Of a stretch of 64,000 bases of DNA, positions 42,330-51,822 are shown one piece after another (the stretch's first letter is position 1; each line of letters opens with the position of its first letter). This stretch comes from JACCZR01 sp963844805 (GTDB lineage Bacteria > Actinomycetota > Thermoleophilia > Solirubrobacterales > Thermoleophilaceae), in contig CAWJPU010000001.1 of assembly GCA_963844805.1 (NCBI GenBank), positions 248,001 through 312,000 on the forward strand. Reading direction: 5' to 3'. The position numbers and the translations under genes are program-made. The notes beneath the pieces are model-generated. The model ran no database searches. It was not told where the DNA came from and saw only the letters and a program-made list of their open reading frames with translations.

Positions 42330-42586
42330 GCCTCCGCGAGCACGAGGAGCGTCTCGGGGCGCACGCCGTCGTGCTTCATCGCCTCAGCCGCCTCCTCGGA
42401 CTGCATGAACTCGTTGAACGCGTCGAGGTCCGGGATCTCCGCGACCAGGCCCACCCTGTTGGAGCCCTGCGGGTCGCGGAACGTCCGCGCGGTGATCCCG
42501 AGGGGCCCGAACACCTCCTCGCGCTTCGTCGAGGCGGCCCAGTGGTCGACGTCGTCGACCTCGTGCGTGATCAGGTAGGTCGCCAC
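42326..42586 (-). CDS. Small alpha/beta-barrel-like protein 1
   Basis: An 86-residue protein (MATYLITHEVDDVDHWAAST ... VGLVAEIPDLDAFNEFMQS) with the beta-alpha-beta pattern of dimeric alpha/beta barrel proteins (ABM/EthD type). It is a paralog of the next upstream gene: both have H-x-V-x-D-x-x-x-W near residue 12-16 and an F-x-x-S segment. It lies at the 3' end of the carboxylase operon. Function unknown. Confidence 0.7.
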   Translation of the reverse strand: MATYLITHEVDDVDHWAASTKREEVFGPLGITARTFRDPQGSNRVGLVAEIPDLDAFNEFMQSEEAAEAMKHDGVRPETLLVLAEA

Positions 42587-42588
42587 GC

Positions 42589-42858
42589 TCAGGCCTCCTC
42601 TGCGATCCAGACGTCGGGGGCCGACGTGACGCCGGCGTTGCTCATCGCCTCGCGCAGATCGTCGGAGTCCAGGAACTCCTGCGCGCGGCCCGCCTCGTCG
42701 GCGTCGAGGACGATGGTGACGTCATTGGCGTCGTCGGCGCCGCGATAGAGCCCGGCGTCGGTGAGGCCGTACTCGCGCCGGGTGCTTCCGTGGTCGTCGA
42801 AGGCCGCCTTCCACGTGGCGAAGTCGGCTACCTGGTGGTGAACGAAGACGGTGCTCAA
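42589..42858 (-). CDS. Small alpha/beta-barrel-like protein 2
   Basis: An 89-residue protein starting MSTVFVHHQVADFATWKAAF, the same fold pattern as the following paralog (its stop and that gene's start are 2 nt apart). The segment DVTIVLDADEAGRAQEFLDS parallels the partner's central strand and helix. Similar small proteins bind or cyclise small hydrophobic substrates or are stress markers; no specific function can be assigned. Confidence 0.7.
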   Translation of the reverse strand: MSTVFVHHQVADFATWKAAFDDHGSTRREYGLTDAGLYRGADDANDVTIVLDADEAGRAQEFLDSDDLREAMSNAGVTSAPDVWIAEEA

Positions 42859-42928
42859 GCGGGCCTCCCGGGCTCGATGAATGGTGAGGGCGCCACCCTA
42901 TCCCCCAAATGAGGGATCCCGCCAGCGA

Positions 42929-44516
42929 TCACATTCGGTAGACCGGCCGCTTGATCGGCCCCAGCGGCGCATTGGCGCAGGCCGACAGTGCCAGCCCCAC
43001 CACGTCGCGCGTGGAGCCCGGCTCGATCACGCCGTCGTCCCACAGCCGGGCGGTCGAGTGGTACGGGTGGCCCTCGCTCTCGTACTTCGCCCGCGTGCGC
43101 TCCTTGAGCGCCTCCAGCTCGTCGGGATCGCGGTCGGACGCGACGGTGCTGAGCACGGTGGCGGCCTGCTCGCCGCCCATCACCGAGATGCGCGCGTTGG
43201 GCCACATCCACAGGAAGCGCGGCGCCATAGGCGCGGCCGCACATGCCGTAGTTGCCGGCGCCGTACGAGCCGCCGACGATCACCGTCAGCTTCGGCACGC
43301 GGGCGCACGAGACGGCGGCCACCATCTTGGCGCCGTCGCGGGCGATGCCACCGGCCTCGTAGTCGCGGCCGACCATGAAGCCGCTGATGTTCTGCAGGAA
43401 CAGCAGCGGAACCGAGCGCTGGTCGCACAGCTCGACGAAGTGCGCCGCCTTCAGCGCGCTCTCGGAGAACAGCACGCCGTTGTTGGCCACCACGCCGACC
43501 GGGTGCCCGTGCACGCGCGCGAAGCCGCACACCAGCGTCTCCCCGTAGAGCTCCTTGAACTCGTGGAAGCGCGAGCCGTCGACCAGCCGGGCGATCAGCT
43601 CGCGCGGGTCGTACGGCGCGCGCGGGTCCGTCGGAACGGCGCCCGTCAGCTCGGCCGGGTCGACCAGCGGCTCCTCGGTCGGGATGCGCTCCCAGGGCGC
43701 CGGTTCGCGGGGACCCAGGGTGGCGACGATCGAGCGCACGGTCTCCAGCGCCTCGAGGTCGTCGCCGGCCAGGTGGTCGGTCACGCCCGAGCGTCGCGAG
43801 TGCAGCTCCCCGCCACCCAGCTCCTCGGCCGTCACCTCCTCGCCCGTGGCCGCCTTCACCAGCGGCGGGCCGCCGAGGAAGATCGTGCCCTGCTCGCGCA
43901 CGATCACCGTCTCGTCGCTCATCGCCGGGACGTAGGCGCCACCCGCGGTGCACGAGCCCATCACGACCGCGATCTGGGGGATGCCCAGCGCGGACATCGT
44001 CGCCTGGTTGAAGAAGATGCGCCCGAAGTGGGTCTTGTCGGGGAAGACCTCGTCCTGCATGGGCAGGAACGCCCCGCCGGAGTCGACCAGGTAGACGCAC
44101 GGCAGCCGGTTCTCCAAAGCGATCTCCTGCGCGCGCAGGTGCTTCTTGACGGTCATCGGGAAGTACGTGCCGCCCTTGACCGTGGCGTCGTTGGCCACGA
44201 TCACCACCTCGCGGCCCGAGACGCGGCCGATGCCGGTGATGATCCCCGCGCCGGGAGCCTGGTCGTCGTAGAGGCCGTGCGCGGCCAAAGGCGAGAGCTC
44301 GAGGAAGGGCGAGCCCGAGTCGAGCAGCCGCTCCACCCGCTCGCGCGGCAACAGCTTGCCGCGCGAGACGTGGCGCTCGGCGGCCTTCTCGCCTCCCCCC
44401 GCACGCGAGCGCTCCAGCTGGGCGTGCAGGTCCTCGGCCAGCCGCGCGTGTGCGGACCGGTTGGCGGAGAACTCTTCGCTGCCGGCCCGGGCCCGGCTGG
44501 TCAGCACGACGCTCAT
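42929..44516 (-). CDS. mccB: Methylcrotonyl-CoA carboxylase carboxyltransferase subunit (one frameshift)
   Basis: An approximately 529-residue crotonase-fold carboxyltransferase (beta subunit) that moves CO2 from biotin to 3-methylcrotonyl-CoA. Diagnostic blocks: DSGGAFLPMQDEVFPD, GSCTAGGAYVPAMSDETV, GTIFLGGPPLVKAATGEE, GGGELHSRRSGVTDHLA and LFLQNISGFMVG. An extra C on the sense strand (43221-43222, GCGCCGCGC) splits GRAYGA/RFLWMWPNARISVMGG; corrected, it ends RPVYRM. Its start overlaps the mccA stop (ATGA). It is third in a leftward operon with acd and mccA; the acyl substrate is inferred from context and the MccB-like blocks. Confidence 0.88.
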
Positions 44517-46430
44517 GCCACCTCTACCAGGACCTGGCCGCGCTCGACCTGATCCCCCTCGCCGACCGTCAGCGCTCCCACCACGCCGTCGGCGGGCGCC
44601 ACCACCTGCAGCTCCATCTTCATCGACTCGAGCACCACCAGCACGTCGCCCTCGCTGACCTCGTCGCCCTCGCCCACCTTCACCGCCAGCACGTTGCCGG
44701 GCATGGGCGCCTCCAGCGACGCCCCGCTCCCGCCCGCGCCGCCGCGCAGCACCACGCGCTCCTCGCGAAAGCCCCACGCGCGCCCGCCGTGGCCCACACG
44801 CGTGAGCGCGCCGTCGCGCGCGCAGGCCCAGGTGCGCCGCTCACCCTCGCGCGTGACCGCCAGGCGGCCCTCGCCCGCCGGCTCGGCTTGCGCCTCGCGC
44901 TCGGCGCCGACCACCTCCACCACCTCGCCGCCCCCCTCGGGCTCCAGGCGCCAGCGCAGCGGCGCCGGTCCGTCGATGCGCCAGGCCGTCAGGTAGTCCC
45001 ACGGGTCTTCGTCGCCGCCGAGCTCCAAGCCGCGGGCGAGCGCGGCGACAGTCGCCGCCTCGCGGTCGGCCTCGGAGTCCTCGAGCGCCGCCGGCAGGCG
45101 CTCCACCAGCCCGGTGTCCATGTCGCCCCTGCGCACGTCGCCGTCGGCCACCAGCCGGCGCAGGAACGCGGTGTTCACCGGCGGCCCCAGCACGGCCAGG
45201 TGGGCCAGTGCCGCGTCGAGCCGGTCGAGCGCCCGCTCGCGCGACGGCGCGTGAGCGATCACCTTGGCCAGCAGCGAGTCGTAGTGCGTGGTGACCTCGT
45301 TGCCGCGCTCCACCCCGCTGTCCACCCGGATGCCGGGACCCGAAGGCTCGTCGTAGGCCACGATCCGCCCGGCTCCGGGCAGGAACCCCCGGGTGGGGTC
45401 CTCGGCGCACACGCGCGCCTCGACGGCGTGGCCGTCCAGCTCCACGTCGTCCTGGCCGAACCACAGCGGCTCGCCGGCCGCGATCCGCAGCTGGGCCTCG
45501 ACCAAGTCCAGCCCGCACACCATCTCGGTCACCGGGTGCTCGACCTGCAGGCGCGCGTTGAGCTCGAGGAAGAAGAACTCGCCGCCCGAGACCAGGAACT
45601 CGCACGTCCCCGCGCCCTCGTAGCCCGCGGCCACGGCCAGCGCGACGGCCGACTCCCCCATGCGCTCGCGCAGCTCGGGCGAGACCGCCGGCGACGGGCA
45701 CTCCTCGATCAGCTTCTGGTGGCGGCGCTGGAGGCTGCACTCGCGCTCGCCCAGGTGAACCGCGCTCCCATGCGAGTCGGCCAGCAGCTGCACCTCCACG
45801 TGCCGCGCGCGCTCCACGTAGCGCTCGGCCAGGAGGCTGTCGTCGCCGAAGCCCGCCTGGGCCTCGCGCCGGGCCGCCGCCAGCGCGTCCGGCAGCTCCT
45901 CGGCGGAGCGGACGATGCGCATGCCGCGCCCGCCGCCCCCCGCCGCGGCCTTGACCATCAGCGGGAAGCGCCCCTCGTCCTCACCCGCCCACCCGACGAT
46001 GTCCTGGTCGGTCAGCCCCGGCCGCTCGATGCCCGGCACGGTCGGCACGCCGGCGTCGGCGGCCAGGAGCTTGGCCGCCACCTTGTCGCCCAGCTTCTCA
46101 GTGGCCGCGGGCGGTGGGCCCACGAACACCAGGCCCGCCTCGGCACAGGCGCGGGCGAACGACGCGCGCTCGGAGAGGAAGCCGTAGCCGGGATGCACGG
46201 CCTCGGCGCCCGCGCGCCGCGCCGCCTCCACGATCGCCTCCGCGCGAAGGTAGGACTCCGCCGCGGGCGCCGGCCCGATCGTGCATCGCCAGGTCGGCCA
46301 TGCGCACGTGCGGCGCGCCGGCATCGGCCTCCGAGCACACCGCGACCGAGCGGATGCCCAGCCGCTCCAGCGTGCGGATCACGCGCACCGCGATCTCGCC
46401 CCGGTTGGCGACGAGGACGGTCGAGAACAT
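44513..46430 (-). CDS. mccA: Acyl-CoA carboxylase alpha subunit, biotin carboxylase + BCCP (one frameshift)
   Basis: An approximately 639-residue protein. The biotin carboxylase part opens FSTVLVANRGEIAVRVIR and has HPGYGFLSERASFARA, GGGGRGMRIV, ECSLQRRHQKLIEE and FLELNARLQVEHPVTE. A C-terminal biotinyl domain holds VVLESMKMELQV (biotin Lys). The frame breaks near 46280 (extra base between ADLAMH and IGPAPAAESYLRAEA); removing it restores the conserved ATP-grasp N-domain. It starts 2 nt after the dehydrogenase stop and overlaps mccB. Together with mccB it forms methylcrotonyl-CoA (or a related acyl-CoA) carboxylase. Confidence 0.9.
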
Positions 46431-46432
46431 GG

Positions 46433-47585
46433 TCAGGCGCCGAGCGCCCTGGCGATCACCATCTGCTGCACCTCGTCGGTGCCCTCGCCGATGGTGAGGA
46501 TCTTCGCGTCGCGGTACATGCGGCAGACCGGGTACTCCTCGATGTAGCCGTAGCCGCCGTGGATCTGCACGGCCTCCTCGGCGCAGCGCACGGCGAGCCG
46601 GCCGGTCTTCAGCTTGGCCTGCGCGGCGACCAGGTCGAACGGGCGCCCCTGGTCCTTGAGCACCGCGGCCTTGTAGACGAGGTAGCCGCGCGGCCTCGAT
46701 CTCGGTGGCCATGTCCGCCAGCTTGGTCTGGATCGCCTGGAAGCGGGAGATCGGCTGGCCGAAGGCCTTGCGCTCCTTGGCATAGGCCAGCGCCTCCGAC
46801 AGCGCGCCCTCGGCCAGGCCCAGGCCCATCGCGGCCACGCCGATGCGCCCGATGGCCAGCACCTGGAGGAACTGCCTGAAGCCCTGACCGCGGGGGCCGA
46901 CCAGGTTCTCCTCGGGCACGCGCGCGCCCTCGAAGGTCAGCGGCCGCGTGTCGGAGGCGTTCCAGCCCATCTTGCGGTAGGGCTCGCCGACCTCGTAGCC
47001 GGGGGTGCCGTTGGGCACCAGCAGGTTGGAGATCTCGTCCTCGCCGGTGACCGCGGTGATCACCACCATGCCCGAGATGTCGGTCCCCGCGTTGGTGATG
47101 AACTGCTTGGCGCCGTCGATCACCCACTCGCCGCCTGTGCCCCCCTGAGCATCCTCGATGCGGGCGCGGGTCTTGGTGTTCCCGGCGTCCGAGCCGGCCT
47201 CGGGCTCGGTCAGGCCGAAGGCCCCGAGCTTCTGACCGCTGCACAGCTGCGGCATCCACTCCCGCTTCTGGTCCTCGGAGCCGAACAGGTAGATCGGCTG
47301 GGTGCCCAGGGACGTGTGGGCGCACAGCGTGATCGCCACCGAGGAGTCCACCCGCGTGAGCTCCTCCACGGCCAGGGTGTAGGCGAGCGTGTCGCCGCCG
47401 GCGCCGCCGTACTCCTCGGGAAACGGGATTCCCATCAGGTTCAGCTCGCCCAGCTGCCGGATCAGGTCGTAGGGGACCGACTTGGTGCGATCCAGCTCCT
47501 CGGCCACCGGCGCCACCTCGCCCTCGGCGAAGTCGCGGACGGTGCGGCGGATCAGCTCGTGGTCGTCGGAGAGGTCGAAGTCCAT
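46433..47585 (-). CDS. Acyl-CoA dehydrogenase, probably isovaleryl-CoA type (one frameshift)
   Basis: An approximately 384-residue FAD acyl-CoA dehydrogenase. Blocks: MGIPFPEEYGGAGGDTLAYT, LGAFGLTEPEAGSDAGNTKT, ERKAFGQPISRFQAIQTKLA and, after correcting an extra base at 46685-46686, YLVYKAAVLKDQGRPFD to IHGGYGYIEEYPVCRMYRDAK and the final EGTDEVQQMVIARALG. First gene of the operon with mccA and mccB, which points to isovaleryl-CoA dehydrogenase in leucine degradation (inference). Two palindromic operators lie just upstream, facing a TetR regulator. Confidence 0.9.
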
Positions 47586-47596
47586 GGCGGATCAGT

Positions 47597-47636
47597 ATGA
47601 ACGATCGTTCATCAGATGTGCAAGTCCCGCTTGCAC
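47597..47636. promoter_or_regulatory. Two palindromic operators in the acd/TetR divergent region
   Basis: ATGAACGATCGTTCAT (47597-47612) is a perfect 16-bp palindrome of the form bound by TetR-family fatty acid or amino-acid catabolism regulators. Then GTGCAAG-TCCCG-CTTGCAC (47618-47636) is a perfect 7-bp inverted repeat. Both lie in the 70 nt between the dehydrogenase start and the TetR start, so the regulator probably represses both directions. Confidence 0.7.
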
Positions 47637-47655
47637 AAGCGGTATTCTGCCAGCC

Positions 47656-48324
47656 ATGGCGGTGAACGTTCGCTCAGACGACACCCGCGAGCGGATCCAC
47701 GCGCGCGGGCTTGGAGCTGTTCGACGAGCGCGGCTACACGGGCACCAGCGTGCGCGACCTGGCCGAGCGCTGCGGCCTGACCCCAGGGGCGCTGTACAAC
47801 CACTACGCCTCCAAGGACGACCTGCTGTTCGCGATCGTGGACCGCGTCCACGACCTGGCCGACGACGTCCTGGCCGGCGCCCTGCGCGAGGCCGACGGCG
47901 GCGCCGAGGCCAAGCTCGAGGCGATGGCCTCCGCGTTCACCCTGTTCCACATCGAGCGGCCGGCGGCCACGCGCGTGGCCAACCGCGACTACGTCTACCT
48001 GCCGCCGGGCGAGCGGGAGAGCGTGGTCCGCCGCCGGCGCCGGGTGCGCGCCCTGTTCGCCGACGTGCTGCGCCAGGGCGAGCGCGAAGGCGGCTTCTCC
48101 TTCGCGGAGCTGGTCCGAGGAACGGGGCGAGCGGTGCTCCCTACGGACGGCCAGCGCCCGGCCTGCGCTCCGACGCCAGGCGCGTCGAGGCGGCGAGCAT
48201 GGCGATCCTCAACATGGCCGTCTGGGTGGCCGACTGGTTCGACCCGTCGGGGCCCCGCTCAGCCGAGGACACCGCCGCCCTGCACGGCCGGCTGGCCCTG
48301 CGGATCGCGCGCAGCTCGGGGTGA
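47656..48324 (+). CDS. TetR-family regulator, reading frame disrupted
   Basis: An approximately 220-residue TetR-type repressor. The helix-turn-helix reads TSVRDLAERCGLTPGALYNH followed by YASKDDLLFAI, the classical TetR N-terminus. Two breaks occur. At 47707-47709 an extra G separates ERIHARG and LELFDERGY. Then at 48131-48180 repeat copy C sits in the coding region between FSFAELVRG and DARRVEAASMAILNMA, with another frame change. The final part (VWVADWFDPSGPR) is plausible TetR helix 9. So the gene is damaged or its C-terminus is remodelled by the repeat. The last 66 nt overlap the opposite IOR gene. It is divergent from the leucine operon and likely its regulator. Confidence 0.7.
   Translation: MAVNVRSDDTRERIHARGLGAVRRARLHGHQRARPGRALRPDPRGAVQPLRLQGRPAVRDRGPRPRPGRRRPGRRPARGRRRRRGQARGDGLRVHPVPHRAAGGHARGQPRLRLPAAGRAGERGPPPAPGARPVRRRAAPGRARRRLLLRGAGPRNGASGAPYGRPAPGLRSDARRVEAASMAILNMAVWVADWFDPSGPRSAEDTAALHGRLALRIARSSG
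48131..48180 (-). repeat. Dispersed repeat, copy C (inside the TetR gene)
   Basis: Reading on the minus strand it contains CGGAGCGCAGGCCGGGCGCT followed by GGCC ... GTAGGGAGCACCG, the same core as copies A and B, in opposite orientation. It falls inside the ligand-binding half of the TetR coding sequence, coincident with a frame change. Confidence 0.75.
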
Positions 48325-51300
48325 GCCGCTCCCGCCGGGCCGGCGGGCGAGCGCGACCAGGTTCTCGAACATCGCCGCGGCCTGGAGGCGGAAGGTCTCC
48401 ACGGACGCGAGCTTGATGTGCTCGTATCCGCGCACCACGTCGGGGAGCGCGGCGATCGCCTCGACCTGTCCGGAGGTGGCCGGCGTGAGGTGCGCCAGCG
48501 ACTCGGTGACGAGCGAGCCGTACTCCTCGATCAGCTCGCGCTCGGTGCGGCGCACCTTCGTCTTCCCGAAGGGGTCCAGGCGGGTGCCCCGCAGCCGCCG
48601 CGCGCGGTACATCAGCCGCAGCAGCGGCAGGACCCAGCGGCCGAAGCTCAGCTTGCGCTTCAGCCCCAGGGCGCGCAGCAGCGGCGGGTGCAGCAGCAGG
48701 CGGACCTTGGCTGCGCCGCCGAACTCGGCCTCGCGCCGCGCCCGCTCGGCCGAGTCGAGATGCAGGCGGGCGACCTCGTACTCGTCCTTGTAGGCCATGA
48801 GCTTGAACAGCCCCCGCGCGTAGGCCTCCGCCACGGCGCTGCCGCCGCCGGTCTGCTCGTGCTCGACGCGGGCGACCGCCAGCACGTCGGCCAGGTAGCG
48901 CTCGGCGTAGGAGAGGTCCTGGTAGGCGACCAGCTCGCCGACCCGCAGCTCCAGCAGCCGGCGCAGCTCACCGTCGACCGGGGCGCCTTCCAGCAGCTCC
49001 AGCGCGCGCGGGTCGGGCTCGGGCTCGGCGGGCTCCCCCGCCGCCAGCGCTCGCTCCACGGCCTCCGGGTCGGCCACGGCCGCGCGGCCCCAGCGGAAGG
49101 CGTCCAGGTTGGCCTCCACCGCGGTGCCGTTCAGCTCGATGGCGCGCTCGAGGGCCTGCGCGGCGATCGGGAGGCAACCCTGCTGGTAGGCGGCGCCGAC
49201 CATGATCAGGTTGGCGGGCATGTGATCGCCGAACAGGCGCTGGGCCAGGCCCGTCGCGTCGAGGGAGACGGCGTCGTCGCTGCGCGTGGCGTCGAGGATG
49301 CGGCGCAGCGCGAGCGAGGTGTCGGCAAGCCCCGCGCCGGGGTCGGTGACCATCCGCGCGGTCGGCGTCTGGGCGGTGTTGAGCACCGGCACGGTGCGCT
49401 CGGGGGCCGCCACCGCCAGCGTGTCCGGCGCCGCAGCGCCCAGCAGGTCGAGCCCGATCAGCACGTCCACCGACCCGGCGCCCGCCCGCAGCTGGCCCTC
49501 GACGGGCCGTGAGGCGATGCGCACGTCGGAGAGCACGGGGCCGCCCTTCTGCGCGAGCCCGGTCTGATCGAGCCCCGCCGCGTGGCGGCCGTCCAGGTGG
49601 GCGGCCATCTGGACGATCGCCGAGACGGTGACCACACCCGTGCCGCCCACGCCCGGCATGCGCACCAGCACGTCCTCGGGGACGCGCCGCGCCGGCTCGG
49701 GGAGCTCGACCGGCAGCGCCGGCCGCTCCGGCGGAACCGCCGCGCCCCGCTTCGGCGTGACCATCACGAACGAGGGGCAGTCGCCCTTGAGGCACGTGAG
49801 GTCGCTGTTGCAGGAGGCCTGGTGGATCCGGGTCTTGCGGCCGAACTCGGTCTGCACCGGCTGCACCGACAGGCAGGAGGACTGCTCGCCGCAGTCGCCG
49901 CACCCCTCGCACACCCGCTCGTTGATCCAGACGCGCTCCGCGGGCTTGGGCAGCTCGCCCCGCTTGCGCAGCCGGCGCTTCTCGGTGGCGCACTGGTCGT
50001 CGTGGATCAGCACGGTCACGCCCGGCACGGCGGCCAGCTCGGCCGAGGCCTCCTCGATCGCGTCCCGGTGGCGCACCTCGGCCCCCGGCGCCAGCTCGAC
50101 GCCGCGGTAATGCTCGGGCTCGGGGGTGGTGACGATCGTGCGCGCCACGCCCTCCACCTCCAGCAGGCGGGTCAGCGCGGGGACGTCCAGCTTGCCCTCC
50201 GGGCGCTGGCCGCCGGTCATGGCGACCACGTCGTTGTAGAGCAGCCGGTACGTGATGTTCACGCCGGCGGCGACGGCCGCCCGGATGGCGAGCGAGCCCG
50301 AGTGGTGGAACGTGCCATCGCCCAGGTTCTGGATGAAGTGGGGATCGTCGGTGAACGGAGCCAGGCCGATCCACTGGGCCCCCTCCCCTCCCATCTGCGG
50401 CATGCCCACCAGCTGGCCGCGGCGGCCTCCGCCGTCGAGGGCCACCATCGTGTGGCAGCCGATGCCCACGCCGACCAGGTCGTCGGGCGCGGCTCGCGTG
50501 GAGGTGTTGTGGGGGCAGCCCGAGCAGAAGTAGGGAGTGCGCTTGGGCAGCGGCGCGCCCGGGAGCTCGATCGGCCGCCCGGCCGGCTCGAGCGACGCCA
50601 GCCGGGCGCGCACGTGCTCGGGCAGGTCGGCGTCGTCCAGCACCCGGCCGATCGCGCGGGCAACGTCGTCCGCCGCAGCCGCGCCGCGGGCCGGGATGAG
50701 CGGCCTGCCCTCGGCGTCGTGCTCGCCCAGCACCAGCGGGGCGGCGGGCGTGCGGTAGAGCGCCTCCTTCACCTGGCTCTCCAGGAAGGCCAGCTTGTCC
50801 TCCACCACCAGCACGGTCTCCACCCCCGCGGTCAGCCGGCGGACCTCGGCGGCCTCCAGCGGCCAGGGCATGCCGATCTGCACCAGCCGCAGGCCCAAGG
50901 CCTCCCGCTCGCGCTCACCCAGTCCCAGGTCGTCGAGCGCGCGCAGCACGCCGGCCCACGCCAGCCCGGCGGCCACGACCGCGATGCGGGGCCGCTCGGG
51001 CTCGAAGTCGATTCGGTTGATGCCCGCGACGCGCGCGTACTCGCGGGCGCGGTCCAGGCGGCCCGCCATCAGGTCGTGCTCGGCCTCGAGGTTGGACGGC
51101 GGCAGCAGGACGGGCGGCTCGAAGCCCGCGCGCGGAGGCAGCTGCGGTATCAGCGTCCGCGGCGTGCCCACGTCGACCGTGGCTCCCGCGTCGGCGATGT
51201 CGGCCACGATCTTCATCCCCGCCCACAGGCCGGCGTGGCGCGACAGCGCGACCGCGTGCAGGCCGTGGGTCAGCAGTTCGCCGACCGAGGACGGGGCGAG

Positions 51301-51822
51301 CACGGGCACCAGCAGGCTGCGGCACATCGGCTCGCACGAGCTGGGGACCGTGGAGGACTTGGCCGAGGGGTCGTCGCCGATCAGCGCCACCGCGCCGCCC
51401 AGCGGCGCCGTGCCGCTGAGGTTGCCGTGACGCACGGCGTCGGCCGCGCGGTCGAAGCCGGGGTTCTTGCCGTACCAGAATCCGGCGACGCCGTCGTGGC
51501 GCCGGCCCGCCAGCTGGCCGAGCAGCTGCGTGCCGGCCACCGCGGTCGCGGCCAGCTCCTCGTTGAGGCCGGCCTGGAACACCACGCCCGCCCGCTCGGT
51601 GTGCTCCGACGCGCGGCGCAGCTCGTTGTCCAGGCCGCCGAGCGGCGAGCCCTGGTAGCCGCTGACGAACACCCTCGTGTCCAGGCCGCGGGCGGTGTCC
51701 AGCCGGCGCTGGTCGAGCATCAGCCGGACCAGCGCCTGGATGCCCGACATGACCACCGCACCGTCGTCGGCGGTGTAGCGGTCGGAGAGGGAGACCTCCG
51801 GGTGGGCGACCGTCACGCTCAC
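48259..51822 (-). CDS. Indolepyruvate ferredoxin oxidoreductase (fused alpha/gamma)
   Basis: A 1187-residue one-chain IOR that decarboxylates aryl or branched-chain 2-oxoacids to acyl-CoA with thiamine diphosphate, passing electrons to ferredoxin. In order: TPP pyrimidine domain (SGYQGSPLGGLDNEL), ligase-like linker, the catalytic TPP domain (YFCSGCPHNTS, GIGCHTMVALD), a ferredoxin domain with C-x2-C-x2-C clusters (CEGCGDCGEQSSC and SCNSDLTCLKGDCPSF) and the gamma domain (MPGVGGTGVVTVSA). Start GTG 51822 overlaps the preceding dehydrogenase stop (GTGA). The last 66 nt run antisense into the TetR gene. Paired with the amino-acid dehydrogenase it would oxidise Leu/Val/Phe-derived 2-oxoacids. 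Confidence 0.93.
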   Translation of the reverse strand: MSVTVAHPEVSLSDRYTADDGAVVMSGIQALVRLMLDQRRLDTARGLDTRVFVSGYQGSPLGGLDNELRRASEHTERAGVVFQAGLNEELAATAVAGTQLLGQLAGRRHDGVAGFWYGKNPGFDRAADAVRHGNLSGTAPLGGAVALIGDDPSAKSSTVPSSCEPMCRSLLVPVLAPSSVGELLTHGLHAVALSRHAGLWAGMKIVADIADAGATVDVGTPRTLIPQLPPRAGFEPPVLLPPSNLEAEHDLMAGRLDRAREYARVAGINRIDFEPERPRIAVVAAGLAWAGVLRALDDLGLGEREREALGLRLVQIGMPWPLEAAEVRRLTAGVETVLVVEDKLAFLESQVKEALYRTPAAPLVLGEHDAEGRPLIPARGAAAADDVARAIGRVLDDADLPEHVRARLASLEPAGRPIELPGAPLPKRTPYFCSGCPHNTSTRAAPDDLVGVGIGCHTMVALDGGGRRGQLVGMPQMGGEGAQWIGLAPFTDDPHFIQNLGDGTFHHSGSLAIRAAVAAGVNITYRLLYNDVVAMTGGQRPEGKLDVPALTRLLEVEGVARTIVTTPEPEHYRGVELAPGAEVRHRDAIEEASAELAAVPGVTVLIHDDQCATEKRRLRKRGELPKPAERVWINERVCEGCGDCGEQSSCLSVQPVQTEFGRKTRIHQASCNSDLTCLKGDCPSFVMVTPKRGAAVPPERPALPVELPEPARRVPEDVLVRMPGVGGTGVVTVSAIVQMAAHLDGRHAAGLDQTGLAQKGGPVLSDVRIASRPVEGQLRAGAGSVDVLIGLDLLGAAAPDTLAVAAPERTVPVLNTAQTPTARMVTDPGAGLADTSLALRRILDATRSDDAVSLDATGLAQRLFGDHMPANLIMVGAAYQQGCLPIAAQALERAIELNGTAVEANLDAFRWGRAAVADPEAVERALAAGEPAEPEPDPRALELLEGAPVDGELRRLLELRVGELVAYQDLSYAERYLADVLAVARVEHEQTGGGSAVAEAYARGLFKLMAYKDEYEVARLHLDSAERARREAEFGGAAKVRLLLHPPLLRALGLKRKLSFGRWVLPLLRLMYRARRLRGTRLDPFGKTKVRRTERELIEEYGSLVTESLAHLTPATSGQVEAIAALPDVVRGYEHIKLASVETFRLQAAAMFENLVALARRPGGSGSPRAARDPQGQPAVQGGGVLG

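Noticed and set aside
44450..46879. About 810-codon plus-strand frame over mccA
   Set aside because: Antisense to a biotin carboxylase with complete motifs on the minus strand.
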